A stretch of DNA of 19,541 nucleotides from Gemmatimonadota bacterium (GTDB taxonomy: Bacteria > Gemmatimonadota > Gemmatimonadetes > Longimicrobiales > Gaopeijiaceae): assembly GCA_026713345.1 (NCBI GenBank), contig JAPOOQ010000604.1, positions 1-19,541 of the forward strand, given 5' to 3'. The notes under the pieces are model-generated. The model made no database searches. It had not been told where the DNA came from and worked only from the letters and a program-made list of their open reading frames with translations. A program made the translations under genes and the position numbers. Positions 8,284 through 17,295 of the stretch are shown here, in pieces. How positions within the stretch are numbered: position 1 is the first letter of the stretch; every line of letters starts with the position of its first letter.

Positions 8284-11070
8284 TCACGACACCCGAAACA
8301 CCTTCATCGCCTCGTCCCCAAGATGATTGATCACCTTGACCGCGATTCTCCCGGTCCGGGGCTTGGCGAACGGCCGTGATCGCGCCCTGCGTAGCGATGC
8401 CCATGCCTCCTCGTCGATCTCGGCCTTCAGAGAGGTCTTCAGACTCTTGTAGGGATCCTTCGCACCCAGGAAGTAAGCGTGGCGAACGAAGAAGCTCTCC
8501 TCGTCGTAGTCGGTGTCGATGAACCAGCAGGCGATTCCGTCCGCATCATCACTTCGAACCTCGCCCTTCGCAGGGTCGAAGACATCGACGCCCTTGATTT
8601 CGACCGAGATCTCATCGTCGGGCGCGTCGTGGATCCGGATGTCAGGCTCGCCGAAGACAACGAACAGATTCCCCGCGTCCGTCTGCTTGAGATCGGTCGC
8701 CATGTGAAGGTCGGCATTCATGCGGGCCTTCAGAACTCGCATCCGGCCGAGCTTATCGAAGTCCGAGCACCCGGCATCGTAACTGAAAGCACAGGAGACG
8801 ACGGTGTCGAAACGGAAGTCAGCAGCCTCTCTGGCCGCCGCCGCCAGGTCGGGGCGAGAGACGGTGCCGAACTCGGGGCCGATCATTATCCCCGCGCGCC
8901 GTGAGCGGTTCCTGTCCTTGTAGTGCCCCTCGGCGCAGATGTACTCGCCTGGCCACCCGTTGATGGAGGAGAACTCGATCCTGTCACTCTTTCGAGCTTG
9001 CTGGACACCGGCCGTTCGGAGATTCTCCAGCATCACCTCGGCAAAGTCTCGGGTGCTGCCGTAGTCGACGGTCGAAGGCTCAGCTACCTTTTCGATCAGC
9101 TCCTCGTGTTCGTCAACGGCGAGAAGGCGGTGGGGGGACAGGCTCTCCACGGTGAATGGACCGGCGACGCGGACTGCCTTCTTGTCCTCGTACGGCTTGT
9201 CGTAGAGGTACTCGAAGGGCGCGTTGGCGGCGATGGAGGCGTCGATGTCCTTCTGACGTGCGATGCGGGTTTTCCACCAGGCGGCGTGGAGCTCCATGGC
9301 CTCGGTCGGCCAGTCGTCGTCGCTGTCGCGCGGGATCTGCCATTCCTCCCAGGATTTGCCGAGTGCCGCGTTCAGGTTGTTGCGCAGGGGCTCGAGCGTT
9401 TTCTGGTGCCGCTCCCAGATGACGTCGATCTCGGCGTTGTTGGCGATCTGCTTCAGGGTGATGTGAGGGACTCGTTGGTAGACGAATCCCTGGCGGATGC
9501 GACCGTAGGTGGGCTCATGGGACGGGACCCTGCGCGTGACTTGGGCGTCCTTCTTCTGGCCGTCGGGGCTGTCGGCGAGCAGGTAGTAAGGGTAGCGGCC
9601 ACCCATGATCCGGGCGCGGGCGAGCGCCAGAGCGACGCGTGAGGTGTCGATGGTGATCCAGCGGCGGCCCCACTGTTCGGCGACGTAGGCCGTGGTACCG
9701 GCACCGCAGGTGGGGTCGAGGACGAGGTCGCCGGGATCGGTGGTCATAAGGATGCAGCGCTGGATGATCTTGGCGTTGGTTTGCACGACGTAGAGCTTGG
9801 GATCGGTAAAGTTCCCTGTTCCAGTGTCGGTCCAGATGTTGCCGTATGCGCCAAGCTCAAAGTCGGTGTGAAACCGCACGTACCGAAGGGAGTTCGCGGC
9901 CACATGAATCCGACCTGCCCTTGCCAGCCTTGTCATCCCAGAAGGATAGTGCGCCTTCCAGTGTGAGTTCTTGTCCCACGCGTCGTACACGTTGCCATGA
10001 TGCGCGAATGGCTGGGGTTCATGCGCCCTGCCCTGCGACAAGAAGTTGTCTGGCTGGTAGGGCCGAGCACCTTTGGGCACGACGGACTCTCCACGCTTTT
10101 CGCCTTCCGTGACTCCGCGATACGCAAAGTCTGGCAGCATCAGCCACCGAGCGTTGCCCTGCCCGAGGACGAACTCCTTTCGATAGCGGGCCGGGCGCGT
10201 CTTGGCTGCCGACTTGTCTCTCGCGAACCACAAGACAAAGTCCGACATATTTCCAAGAAAGTCGGTACTAAACCCTGTCGTTGTCTGGACTGTGATGAGC
10301 GACACAAAGTTCTCCTCCCCAAACACCTCGTCCATCACCGCCCGCACCCGGTGCACGTTTTCGTCCCCGATCTGCACGAACACGGATCCGCTCTCTGCCA
10401 ACAAATCCCTCGCCACTGTCAGGCGGTCCCGCAGATACGCCAGATACGAATGCACCCCATCCCGCCAAGTATCCCGAAAAGCCTTGACCTGCTCGGGCTC
10501 ACGCGTGATGTGCTCCCTATTCCCATCCCTAACGTTTCTACTCCTCGTCGACCACTGGAAATTCGAATTGAACTTGATCCCATACGGAGGATCCATGTAG
10601 ATGCACTGCACCTTCCCCCGCAGCCCCTCCCGTTCCGCCAGCGACGCCATCACATGCAGGCTGTCCCCGAGGATCATTCGGTTCGACCAGTTCGCCTCGT
10701 GCTGGTAGAACTCGGTGCGGGCGTCGCCTTCCGGCAGTCCGTTGAAGTCGGCGAACAGGTCGATGGTCTCGTCGGCGGGGTTCTCCTCCCTCGAATAGCG
10801 CTTCAGCGAGTCGATCAGGACCTTCGGATGGACCTTCTCCTGGATGTAGAGAGGAGGCGCCTGGGCGACCAGGGGTTCGGCGTCCTGCTTGTCCTTTCCG
10901 CGCCACACCAACTGCGGGTCGAGGTCCCGGTTGCGGCGCTCGTACGCGACTTGAACGGGATGGAGCTCCTCGCTCTTCATCACGGACTGGTATTCGGCCG
11001 TGGGAATGTTCTTGCGGGAGTCCTTGTGGGTGATCGCCGTGATCGCTTTCGGCTTCTTGGCTTTGGCCAT
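8284..11070 (-). CDS. Type III-like DNA adenine methyltransferase (Mod), 928 residues
   Basis: The protein probably transfers a methyl group from S-adenosylmethionine to DNA, most likely adenine N6. The catalytic motif DPPYG is at residues 160-164 and the AdoMet-binding motif LDPTCGAGTT at 451-460. Catalytic motif before binding motif is the beta-class order used by type III Mod subunits. Residues between them (about 175-440) would hold the target-recognition region. The N-terminal 130 residues and a roughly 430-residue C-terminal extension make it longer than a classical Mod of about 600-700 residues. The C-terminal part includes FDTVVSCAFSYDA and LFVVFGEPDIRI, probably an extra domain contacting the restriction subunit or DNA. 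The start is ATG 11070, 22 bases after the PIN gene stop, with only a weak ribosome-binding sequence. It should protect self DNA from the Res subunit encoded upstream. Specificity cannot be read from the sequence. Confidence 0.92.
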   Translation of the reverse strand: MAKAKKPKAITAITHKDSRKNIPTAEYQSVMKSEELHPVQVAYERRNRDLDPQLVWRGKDKQDAEPLVAQAPPLYIQEKVHPKVLIDSLKRYSREENPADETIDLFADFNGLPEGDARTEFYQHEANWSNRMILGDSLHVMASLAEREGLRGKVQCIYMDPPYGIKFNSNFQWSTRSRNVRDGNREHITREPEQVKAFRDTWRDGVHSYLAYLRDRLTVARDLLAESGSVFVQIGDENVHRVRAVMDEVFGEENFVSLITVQTTTGFSTDFLGNMSDFVLWFARDKSAAKTRPARYRKEFVLGQGNARWLMLPDFAYRGVTEGEKRGESVVPKGARPYQPDNFLSQGRAHEPQPFAHHGNVYDAWDKNSHWKAHYPSGMTRLARAGRIHVAANSLRYVRFHTDFELGAYGNIWTDTGTGNFTDPKLYVVQTNAKIIQRCILMTTDPGDLVLDPTCGAGTTAYVAEQWGRRWITIDTSRVALALARARIMGGRYPYYLLADSPDGQKKDAQVTRRVPSHEPTYGRIRQGFVYQRVPHITLKQIANNAEIDVIWERHQKTLEPLRNNLNAALGKSWEEWQIPRDSDDDWPTEAMELHAAWWKTRIARQKDIDASIAANAPFEYLYDKPYEDKKAVRVAGPFTVESLSPHRLLAVDEHEELIEKVAEPSTVDYGSTRDFAEVMLENLRTAGVQQARKSDRIEFSSINGWPGEYICAEGHYKDRNRSRRAGIMIGPEFGTVSRPDLAAAAREAADFRFDTVVSCAFSYDAGCSDFDKLGRMRVLKARMNADLHMATDLKQTDAGNLFVVFGEPDIRIHDAPDDEISVEIKGVDVFDPAKGEVRSDDADGIACWFIDTDYDEESFFVRHAYFLGAKDPYKSLKTSLKAEIDEEAWASLRRARSRPFAKPRTGRIAVKVINHLGDEAMKVFRVS

Positions 11071-11092
11071 CTCGCTGGTGGGTTGCGGGGAA

Positions 11093-11464
11093 TCAGTCGT
11101 TTCGCGGATACGCCACGTCGAACTCGACGGCCAAGCGCTGCAGATTCTTGTCGTGAGTCCACAAACGGGTTGCGGGCCGTCGTAGCGTCGAGTACAGCAG
11201 GTGGGCGTCGATGAACCCGATTCCCCGGCCCATCAGGCTCTCGGATTCGATCCAGTCGATGACGTCATCATGATCGTGCAGGGGGGCACGCGGCAATGCC
11301 TGCCAGACGCGAAAGCGCCAGTCCCGGCGCGAGAACATTCCGCAGGCGAGCTCTCCGAGGACCATCGGGTGCATCAGGATCTCAGGCGTCTCCAAGTGCT
11401 CGGAGAGAACTTGATTGGGACGCTGCGAGTGTCGGATCCACACCGATGTATCCACGAGAATCAA
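11093..11464 (-). CDS. vapC: VapC-like PIN-domain ribonuclease between Res and Mod
   Basis: The chosen start is TTG at 11464-11462, overlapping the Res stop as TTGA, with GGAG 8 bases upstream inside the Res gene. It gives 123 residues starting ILVDTSVW, exactly how VapC toxins begin; the open frame extends upstream but that part is Res in another frame. The four PIN acidic residues are present: D5 (VDTS), E38 (GELA), D86 (GFIDAHLL) and D105 (WTHDKNL), so a metal-dependent RNase activity is expected. VapC proteins normally come with a small VapB antitoxin just upstream. Here the upstream gene is Res and the downstream gene Mod, and I found no antitoxin ORF in either junction. It could be restrained by a partner elsewhere, act as an effector of the restriction operon, or be a captured remnant. 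Confidence 0.88.
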   Translation of the reverse strand: MILVDTSVWIRHSQRPNQVLSEHLETPEILMHPMVLGELACGMFSRRDWRFRVWQALPRAPLHDHDDVIDWIESESLMGRGIGFIDAHLLYSTLRRPATRLWTHDKNLQRLAVEFDVAYPRND

Positions 11465-14400
11465 CCCCAGATCTCCCAGGGGCGCTTGCGCGGCGGTACC
11501 CAGGCGTCCGGATCGGAACCGCCCATGCGAATGATCTCTTCGGCCGCGATGGCCGCCGGGTCGCCCTGGGCGACACGGATCAAGTGGTGGAAACGGTTCT
11601 GGATCACCGTCTCGAAGTCCCTTTCCATCTCGAGCACGTCCCGGAACTCGGCAAACGCCCACCGCCCGAATGACCCGAGGTTGTTGACCCCGGGCACCCA
11701 ATAGCTGTCCATGGTCTTCTTCTTGTCCTTCGCGTCCTCGCCCCGGTACCCCTTGATCTCCACCACCAGGTTCAGCGGATCCTTAGGCCCCTTCCCGTCG
11801 TCCACCGCCACGATGAAGTCCGGCACGTAGGCGCGGTTCTCCATCCCCTGCCGATAGGGGACGGTGAACCCGAGGTTGTGGTTCTTCACGTAGGCCAGCA
11901 CCTGCGGATGACCCTCCACCACACGGCAGAACTCGCCCTCCCAGCTGCTGTCGAGGACGGCCCAGTTGATATGGGAGCAGCGTGGATCGGTCCTGTGGCG
12001 GAGCGCTTTGGACGTGTAGAAATCGACATCGGCGGTGGTCCCGACCGGGTTGTAGGGATTCAGGACGGCCTTCACGATTCCGTCGCCGGCCTTGGCCTTC
12101 ACGATCGCGGCCATGATCCGGTCGCAGGCCCAGTCGAGCAGTTGCAGGTAGAGCAGCTGAGCCGGGTAGGTGCCCCCGCGGCAGACCAGACAGGTCTCCA
12201 GCCACCGGCGCGAGATCCGCTTGAGCTGCCCGAACAGATGGAGCGGTGGCGACTCCCCCGGGTCCCGCCATTTCCTGACGATGAGGTGCCGCGTCATGTG
12301 ATAAAGCACCTCATTGGTCCGCGTGCTCTCCAGGTGCTCCAGGTCCAGATCCACGGCCTCGCCGACGATCCCGGAGTTCCGCACCTTCGACGAACCCACC
12401 AGTTCCGGGGTCAGCTCCAGTACATGGTCCTCCCCGAAATCAGCCACCAGCCGATCGTTGGGAGGCTCCACGCGGTATCCGGTCACCCTCGGGAAACGAA
12501 TCTCCAGCTCGTCCCTCTCCGGCCGGACGGCATGCACCCGCACCGTCTTGCTCGGTGGCTTCGGCGGCGCGACCACGGGCTCCGCCGTGAAGTCGAACGG
12601 GATGCCCAGCACATCGGCGTACTCGACGTCAAACAGGTTCTCCTCGTTCAGGTCGTAGGATTGGCGCCGGAGCGCGCGCCCGACCGCCTGCTCGCACAGC
12701 AGCTGGGTGCCGAACGCCCGGACGCCGAGCACGTGCGTGACAGTGTTCGCGTCCCATCCCTCGGTGAGCATCGAAACCGAGACCACGCAGCGGATCGAGT
12801 CGCCCAGCGTGCCCGGTTTCCCGACGGTGTTCATCACCTCGCGAAGCAGCTCCTGGTCGGTGATGTCATTGCCGTCGCTGCGGTTTCCGGTGCGCTCGCC
12901 CCGCTCCCGCCGAAAGCGCTCGATCTCGTCGGCGGCGATCTTGCGGAAGTTCCTGTCCAGCGCGTCACCGGACTCGAGCTGGAGGCTGTCGATCAGCAGG
13001 GTGCGGGGACGGGCGAGGCGGTTGCCGTGGTCGTCGAAATTGCGAAACAGGGCCAACCGTCCATTGTGAACGGCCTGATTCCCGTTCTCGGACGGTCGCT
13101 CGAAGCCCGAAATGTACTCGTACACCAGCTTCGAAGACGATGTATTGTTGCATACGATGATGAAGCACGGCGGCACCGGAATCTCGGCCTCTTCCCAGAG
13201 CCGGAATGTCTTCTCGTAGTGCCCGTACAGCGCCTCGAGGGCGGTCTGGAGGGGCACCGGCAACATCAACGGATCGAGCTCGCCCGCCTTGCCCCGCCCC
13301 TTCTTCGGCATGTGATCCCGGATGTGCTCCCAGAGCTTCCGAAACATGGGCATGTCCTGGCCCGGGATGTTGTCCGCCACCGGCACGCGCGGCAGCTTGA
13401 CGATTCCGCACTCGATCGCATCCATCAGCGAGAAGTCGCTCATCGTCCACGGGAACAGCGTTCCCTCGGCGTAGCCCGAACCCCGGAGGAAGAAGGGCGT
13501 GGCGGACAGGTCCATCACGCGACTCACGTCGAGCCTGCGCGCCACCGCCTCCAGCCCGGAGATCCACAGCCGCGCCGCCTCCGTGTTCTGCTTGGCTTCT
13601 TTCTTATCGTCCCCCTTCAGGACTTCCTCGTCACGCGATCCCGGCTTCTCGCGGTAGCAATGGTGCGCCTCGTCGTTGAACACCAGCACGCGCTTCAAGC
13701 TCATGAGCCCTGGCATCACGCGCTGGAGCATCTGCCCCTCGGTCTCCTGGGTTTGGGGGGCGGTCCCGGTCGAGCCCGTCAACAACGCCCTGTTGCCCTT
13801 GGGCAGCTTCACGCGCTCGCGCAGCTTAAACGCGTGGTAGTTCGTGATGACGATCCTGGCCTGGTTGAGGTCCCGGATCATCTCGCTGGGAATCAGCTCG
13901 CGTTTCCCGTAGTAGGCGTCCGGGTCGTTGGGCTGGAGCACCCGCAGCCGGTCGCGGATTGTGATACCGGGCGTCACGACCAGGAACCCGCGCGTGAACC
14001 GCGGGCTGTTGGGGTGCCGCACCGCGTTGACCGTCTGCCAGGCGATGAGCATGGCCATGACCGTCGTCTTCCCGGCGCCCGTGGCCATCTTAAGGGCGAG
14101 GCGCGAGAGACCCTGATTCGCGGTGTGACTCACCTCCTCCAGGCTGCGGAGCAAGGTCACGATTGCCTTCGCACGACTCCTCGGGGCCACCTCGGTGAGC
14201 CAGATCGCGGTCTCGGCCGCCTCGACCTGGCAGAAGAAAGGGCGGATGCCGCTGAACTTATGGGACCGCCAGTGCCGAAGCAGCCGCGCGGTGGTCGGGG
14301 TCACTCCCCAGTCGTTGGGATTCGGAATGTCGCGCCACCGGTCCACGTGACCACGCACGGTGTTGATCCGGGCGGTGAGGTACTGCTCGTCGTCCGTCGA

Positions 14401-14649
14401 TAGCTCCTCGTGTTCATCGATCCCGAGCCGCGCTTGGGCGGCACTGGCGCCGTGCTGCTGCGCCGTCGGGAACGGCGTGATGAACTCCGCGGGACGGCGC
14501 CCGTCGAGGATTCGGTGAGTGGGTTGCCCCTCGGCGTCCAGCTCCCAGTGTCGGTGGGGGTACTCGTAGGGGTTGTTCAGAATCGGACGCTCGAAGAAGC
14601 GCTTGACCGACGAATTCCCCGCTGGCGAGCCGTTGGAGTCGGCAGACAT
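11461..14649 (-). CDS. Type III-like restriction subunit (Res): SF2 helicase plus PD-(D/E)xK nuclease, 1062 residues
   Basis: The start is ATG 14649 (MSADSNGSP), with AAGGAGG 8 bases upstream; the 19-residue upstream extension has no such site. SF2 helicase motifs are complete: Walker A MATGAGKT (188-195), DEAH (326-329), SAT (382-384), MLTEGWD (627-633) and QAVGRALRR (654-662). The C-terminus carries PD at 943-944 followed by EIK at 964-966, a PD-(D/E)xK nuclease site. The protein should translocate or switch on DNA using ATP and cut unmodified targets together with the Mod subunit. Gene order is Res first, then PIN, then Mod, the reverse of classical type III systems where mod precedes res. 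The set resembles the larger type III-like endonucleases of roughly 1000 residues annotated next to such methyltransferases. A 69-base gap separates it from the amidohydrolase gene upstream, so the operon promoter probably lies there. Confidence 0.92.
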   Translation of the reverse strand: MSADSNGSPAGNSSVKRFFERPILNNPYEYPHRHWELDAEGQPTHRILDGRRPAEFITPFPTAQQHGASAAQARLGIDEHEELSTDDEQYLTARINTVRGHVDRWRDIPNPNDWGVTPTTARLLRHWRSHKFSGIRPFFCQVEAAETAIWLTEVAPRSRAKAIVTLLRSLEEVSHTANQGLSRLALKMATGAGKTTVMAMLIAWQTVNAVRHPNSPRFTRGFLVVTPGITIRDRLRVLQPNDPDAYYGKRELIPSEMIRDLNQARIVITNYHAFKLRERVKLPKGNRALLTGSTGTAPQTQETEGQMLQRVMPGLMSLKRVLVFNDEAHHCYREKPGSRDEEVLKGDDKKEAKQNTEAARLWISGLEAVARRLDVSRVMDLSATPFFLRGSGYAEGTLFPWTMSDFSLMDAIECGIVKLPRVPVADNIPGQDMPMFRKLWEHIRDHMPKKGRGKAGELDPLMLPVPLQTALEALYGHYEKTFRLWEEAEIPVPPCFIIVCNNTSSSKLVYEYISGFERPSENGNQAVHNGRLALFRNFDDHGNRLARPRTLLIDSLQLESGDALDRNFRKIAADEIERFRRERGERTGNRSDGNDITDQELLREVMNTVGKPGTLGDSIRCVVSVSMLTEGWDANTVTHVLGVRAFGTQLLCEQAVGRALRRQSYDLNEENLFDVEYADVLGIPFDFTAEPVVAPPKPPSKTVRVHAVRPERDELEIRFPRVTGYRVEPPNDRLVADFGEDHVLELTPELVGSSKVRNSGIVGEAVDLDLEHLESTRTNEVLYHMTRHLIVRKWRDPGESPPLHLFGQLKRISRRWLETCLVCRGGTYPAQLLYLQLLDWACDRIMAAIVKAKAGDGIVKAVLNPYNPVGTTADVDFYTSKALRHRTDPRCSHINWAVLDSSWEGEFCRVVEGHPQVLAYVKNHNLGFTVPYRQGMENRAYVPDFIVAVDDGKGPKDPLNLVVEIKGYRGEDAKDKKKTMDSYWVPGVNNLGSFGRWAFAEFRDVLEMERDFETVIQNRFHHLIRVAQGDPAAIAAEEIIRMGGSDPDAWVPPRKRPWEIWG

Positions 14650-14718
14650 GTGATGCGCCTCCTTGGGGCGGGGAATCGTGAAGTCGTTGAGCCAATACGA
14701 TAACACTCTGGCGTGGTG

Positions 14719-16170
14719 CTACTCCGACCCCCCCGCCGGCTTCCTGTAGTCCAGTGGCGGAGCCCGGTCGCCCACCAGCGACACGTACCGGAAGTCCGGT
14801 CCGACCTTCTCCAGGTACTCCGCCTTGGCGGCCGCCAGCAGCTCCGAGTCGGTGAACAGGTCGACCGCGGTCATGGCGAGCGTCTTGGCCGCGACGACCA
14901 TCCCCTTGTTGCCGATCGATGTACCACCGGCAGCGATCGCCTGCCACGAATGCGCGGGCGTTCCCGGCACCCAGGTGGCCGTGTTGATCCCGACCGTCGG
15001 CACCACCCAGCTCACGTCGGCGACGTCGGTGGAGCCGCCGCCCGCGCGCGGCATGTAGGTCTGCACCTCGGCAGCGCTCTCGAGCGGGGGTTTCTCGGTG
15101 AGCGTCGCCTGGATGGCCCTCGCGAAGGCGCGTTCGGCGTCGTCGTACTCCACCCCGCCGACGCGCTCTAGGTTTTCGTGCGCGCGGAGCTGCAGGGTCC
15201 CGTTGCTCAGCATCGCGTAGAGGCCGTGGATGACTTCGTACTCCATGCGCGTCCCGGTCCCGAGCGCCGCCCCCTCGGCCGCGAGCGCGACGCGGTCGAA
15301 GATGGAGCGCGCGACCTCGACATCCGGGTTGCGCACGTAGTAGTAGACCTCGGCGAAGTCGGGGACCACGTTCGGCGCCGACCCGCCCGCGGTGATCACG
15401 TAGTGGATGCGCGTCTCCATGGGAACGTGCTCGCGCAGCATGTTCACCATGTTGTTCATCGCCTCCACGCCGTCGAGCGCCGAGCGGCCCTGGTCCGGGG
15501 CCCCCGCGGCGTGCGCGGAAACGCCGTGGAAGCGGAACTTCGCGGATTTGTTGGCGAGCGAAGTCGACGGACTGGCGTCGTTGCTGCTGCCGGCGTGCCA
15601 GTGCAGGACCGCGTCGACATCGTCGAAGAGGCCGCCGCGGACCATGTAGACCTTCCCCGCGCCCCCCTCTTCGGCCGGGGTGCCGTACAGCCGGATGGTC
15701 CCGGAGGTGCCGGAGGATGCCAGCCACTCCTTCACCGCCACCGCCGCCGCCACCGATCCCGAACCGAACAGGTGATGACCGCAGGCGTGCCCGGCCCCCA
15801 TCTCCGGCCTGGGGTCCCGCTCGGCGCTCCGCGACTGCGTGATCCCCGGGAGCGCATCGTACTCGGCGAGGATCCCGATGACCGGCGACCCCGAGCCCCA
15901 GCTCGCGACGAAAGCGGTCGGCATTCCCTCGACTCCCGCCTCGATTTCGAAGCCGGCGGCCGCGAGCCGGGACTGCAGAAGCGCCGAGCTCTCCGTCTCC
16001 TGGTACCCGACCTCGGCCAGGTCCCAGATCTGCTGGGCGACGGCGGCGTAGTCGGATGCGTGGGCTTCGACGTGGGCGGCGACGGCTTCGTGGCCGGATT
16101 GCGCGGTCCCGGAGGCGGGAACCGCGAGGGTCGCAAGGATGGACAGCGCGAGGGTCGTGTGGATCTTCAT
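14719..16170 (-). CDS. Secreted M20-family amidohydrolase/peptidase, AbgB-like
   Basis: The start is ATG 16170, because it begins a clear signal peptide (MKIHTTLALSILATLAVPAS, cleavage likely after residue 24) and has GGAG 10 bases upstream; the longer frame to 16470 overlaps the divergent nitrilase gene. The 483 residues match the length of AbgB-like M20 enzymes. Metal-site motifs are visible: GHACGHH (127-133), GTPAEEGG (163-170) and a late PGTPAHSW, plus a lid-domain motif HGVSAHAA. Enzymes of this group cleave amide bonds of N-acyl or aminobenzoyl-glutamate-like substrates with a di-metal centre; the substrate here is unknown. The signal peptide puts it in the periplasm, unlike cytoplasmic AbgB. 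It diverges from the nitrilase gene across a 145-base gap, in which I see no clear promoter. It is probably ordinary chromosomal content flanking the defence island. Confidence 0.92.
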   Translation of the reverse strand: MKIHTTLALSILATLAVPASGTAQSGHEAVAAHVEAHASDYAAVAQQIWDLAEVGYQETESSALLQSRLAAAGFEIEAGVEGMPTAFVASWGSGSPVIGILAEYDALPGITQSRSAERDPRPEMGAGHACGHHLFGSGSVAAAVAVKEWLASSGTSGTIRLYGTPAEEGGAGKVYMVRGGLFDDVDAVLHWHAGSSNDASPSTSLANKSAKFRFHGVSAHAAGAPDQGRSALDGVEAMNNMVNMLREHVPMETRIHYVITAGGSAPNVVPDFAEVYYYVRNPDVEVARSIFDRVALAAEGAALGTGTRMEYEVIHGLYAMLSNGTLQLRAHENLERVGGVEYDDAERAFARAIQATLTEKPPLESAAEVQTYMPRAGGGSTDVADVSWVVPTVGINTATWVPGTPAHSWQAIAAGGTSIGNKGMVVAAKTLAMTAVDLFTDSELLAAAKAEYLEKVGPDFRYVSLVGDRAPPLDYRKPAGGSE

Positions 16171-16315
16171 CTGATCAGGTCTCCGGTTGGTGTATCCCCC
16201 AAGTGGTGCGAAACAACGAGTGTGGACAGATTGTTCCCCCGGATCGGCCCCGGCGCAACGAATCCAGGCGCGGGAGGGTACCGGCCAGCATCCCTCTCCA
16301 GACCGCGAGAACGAA

Positions 16316-17269
16316 ATGTCCGCCAAAGATAGCCAACTAGTCCGCGTCGCCGCCGTCCAACCGCGCGGCTTCCCCTTCGACTCCGCCTCGGCGGTCTCCG
16401 AGCTGTGCGCGACCACCGCCGCGGCCGCGGACGCCGGCGCCGGCCTGGTCGTCTTCCCCGAAGCCTTCATCGGCGGCTATCCCGGGGGACTGGCCTTCGG
16501 CGCGGCGGTCGGGGGCCGCAAGCCGGCGGGACGCCGCACCTTCGGCCGCTACCATGACGCGGCAATCCGCGTTCCGGGCCCCGAGACCGGGCAGATGGGC
16601 CGCGCGGCCGCCGACGCGGGCGTCTACCTGGCGGTCGGCGTCATCGAGAAGGGCGCCGCCCATTCGCCCGGCACCCTCTTCTGCACGCTCCTCTACTTCG
16701 CCCCCGACGGCACCCTGGCCGGCCTGCACCGCAAACTCAAGCCCACGGCCGCCGAACGCCTCATCTGGGGCGAGGGCGACGGCAGCACCCTTCCCGTCCT
16801 GGACACGCCCTTCGGACGGGTCGGCGGGCTGATCTGCTGGGAGAATTACATGCCGCTGGCCCGCATGGCGATGTACGGCAAGGGGGTGGAAATCTACCTC
16901 GCGCCCACCGCCGATTCACGCGACCGCTGGCAGGCCACGCTCCGCCACATCGCGCTGGAGGGCCGCTGCTTCGTCATCGGCTGCAACCAGTTCGTCACGA
17001 AGGAGCACTACCCGGCGGACATCGAGATCCTGGAAGAGTTCGCCGACTGGCCCGAGGTGATGTCGCCCGGCGGGACCTCGATCTACACGCCGCTGGGCGA
17101 ACCGCTGGCCGGCCCCCTCCTCGGTGAGGCGGGCATCCTCTACGCCGATCTGGACCTCGGCGACGTGGCCCGCGGCAAGTTCGACTTCGACGTGGTGGGG
17201 CACTACGCGCGGCCGGATGTCTTCGAGTTCCGGGTGAACGAGAAGCCGATGAATGCGGTGAGACGGTAG
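16316..17269 (+). CDS. Nitrilase-family carbon-nitrogen hydrolase, 317 residues
   Basis: The start is ATG 16316 (MSAKDSQLVRVAAVQ), because family members begin with a short lead into the V-A-A-V-Q strand; the ribosome-binding site is weak (GCGAGA). The Glu-Lys-Cys catalytic triad is visible as E49 (FPEAFIGGYPG), K140 (HRKLKP) and C174 (ICWENYMP). The ENYMPLAR and AERLIWGEGDGSTL segments are typical of true aliphatic/aryl nitrilases, which convert nitriles to carboxylic acids and ammonia, rather than of amidases such as N-carbamoylputrescine hydrolase. It should be a cytoplasmic oligomer, possibly a spiral filament as in other nitrilases. It is followed by ornithine aminotransferase on the same strand, but the 195-base gap with its own control elements argues against one transcript. 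The physiological substrate is unknown. Confidence 0.92.
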   Translation: MSAKDSQLVRVAAVQPRGFPFDSASAVSELCATTAAAADAGAGLVVFPEAFIGGYPGGLAFGAAVGGRKPAGRRTFGRYHDAAIRVPGPETGQMGRAAADAGVYLAVGVIEKGAAHSPGTLFCTLLYFAPDGTLAGLHRKLKPTAAERLIWGEGDGSTLPVLDTPFGRVGGLICWENYMPLARMAMYGKGVEIYLAPTADSRDRWQATLRHIALEGRCFVIGCNQFVTKEHYPADIEILEEFADWPEVMSPGGTSIYTPLGEPLAGPLLGEAGILYADLDLGDVARGKFDFDVVGHYARPDVFEFRVNEKPMNAVRR

Positions 17270-17270
17270 A

Positions 17271-17284
17271 AATCCGGCCGGATT
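17271..17284. terminator. Short GC-rich palindrome after the nitrilase stop, weak terminator candidate
   Basis: AATCCGGCCGGATT is a perfect 14-base palindrome starting two bases after the stop codon, followed by CCCCTGTTTTC, a weak T-run. As a hairpin it has only a 5-base stem with a 4-base loop. It might end transcription of the nitrilase gene but could equally be a protein-binding site. Confidence 0.3.
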
Positions 17285-17295
17285 CCCCTGTTTTC

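Noticed and set aside
11878..14403. 841-residue plus-strand open frame opposite Res
   Set aside because: It lies wholly antisense to a gene with complete helicase and nuclease motifs, is rich in Arg/His/Pro/Gly shadow composition, and shows no domain.
14414..15727. 437-residue minus-strand frame joining the amidohydrolase and Res regions
   Set aside because: It is an Arg/Gly-rich out-of-frame shadow of two well-supported genes on the same strand.
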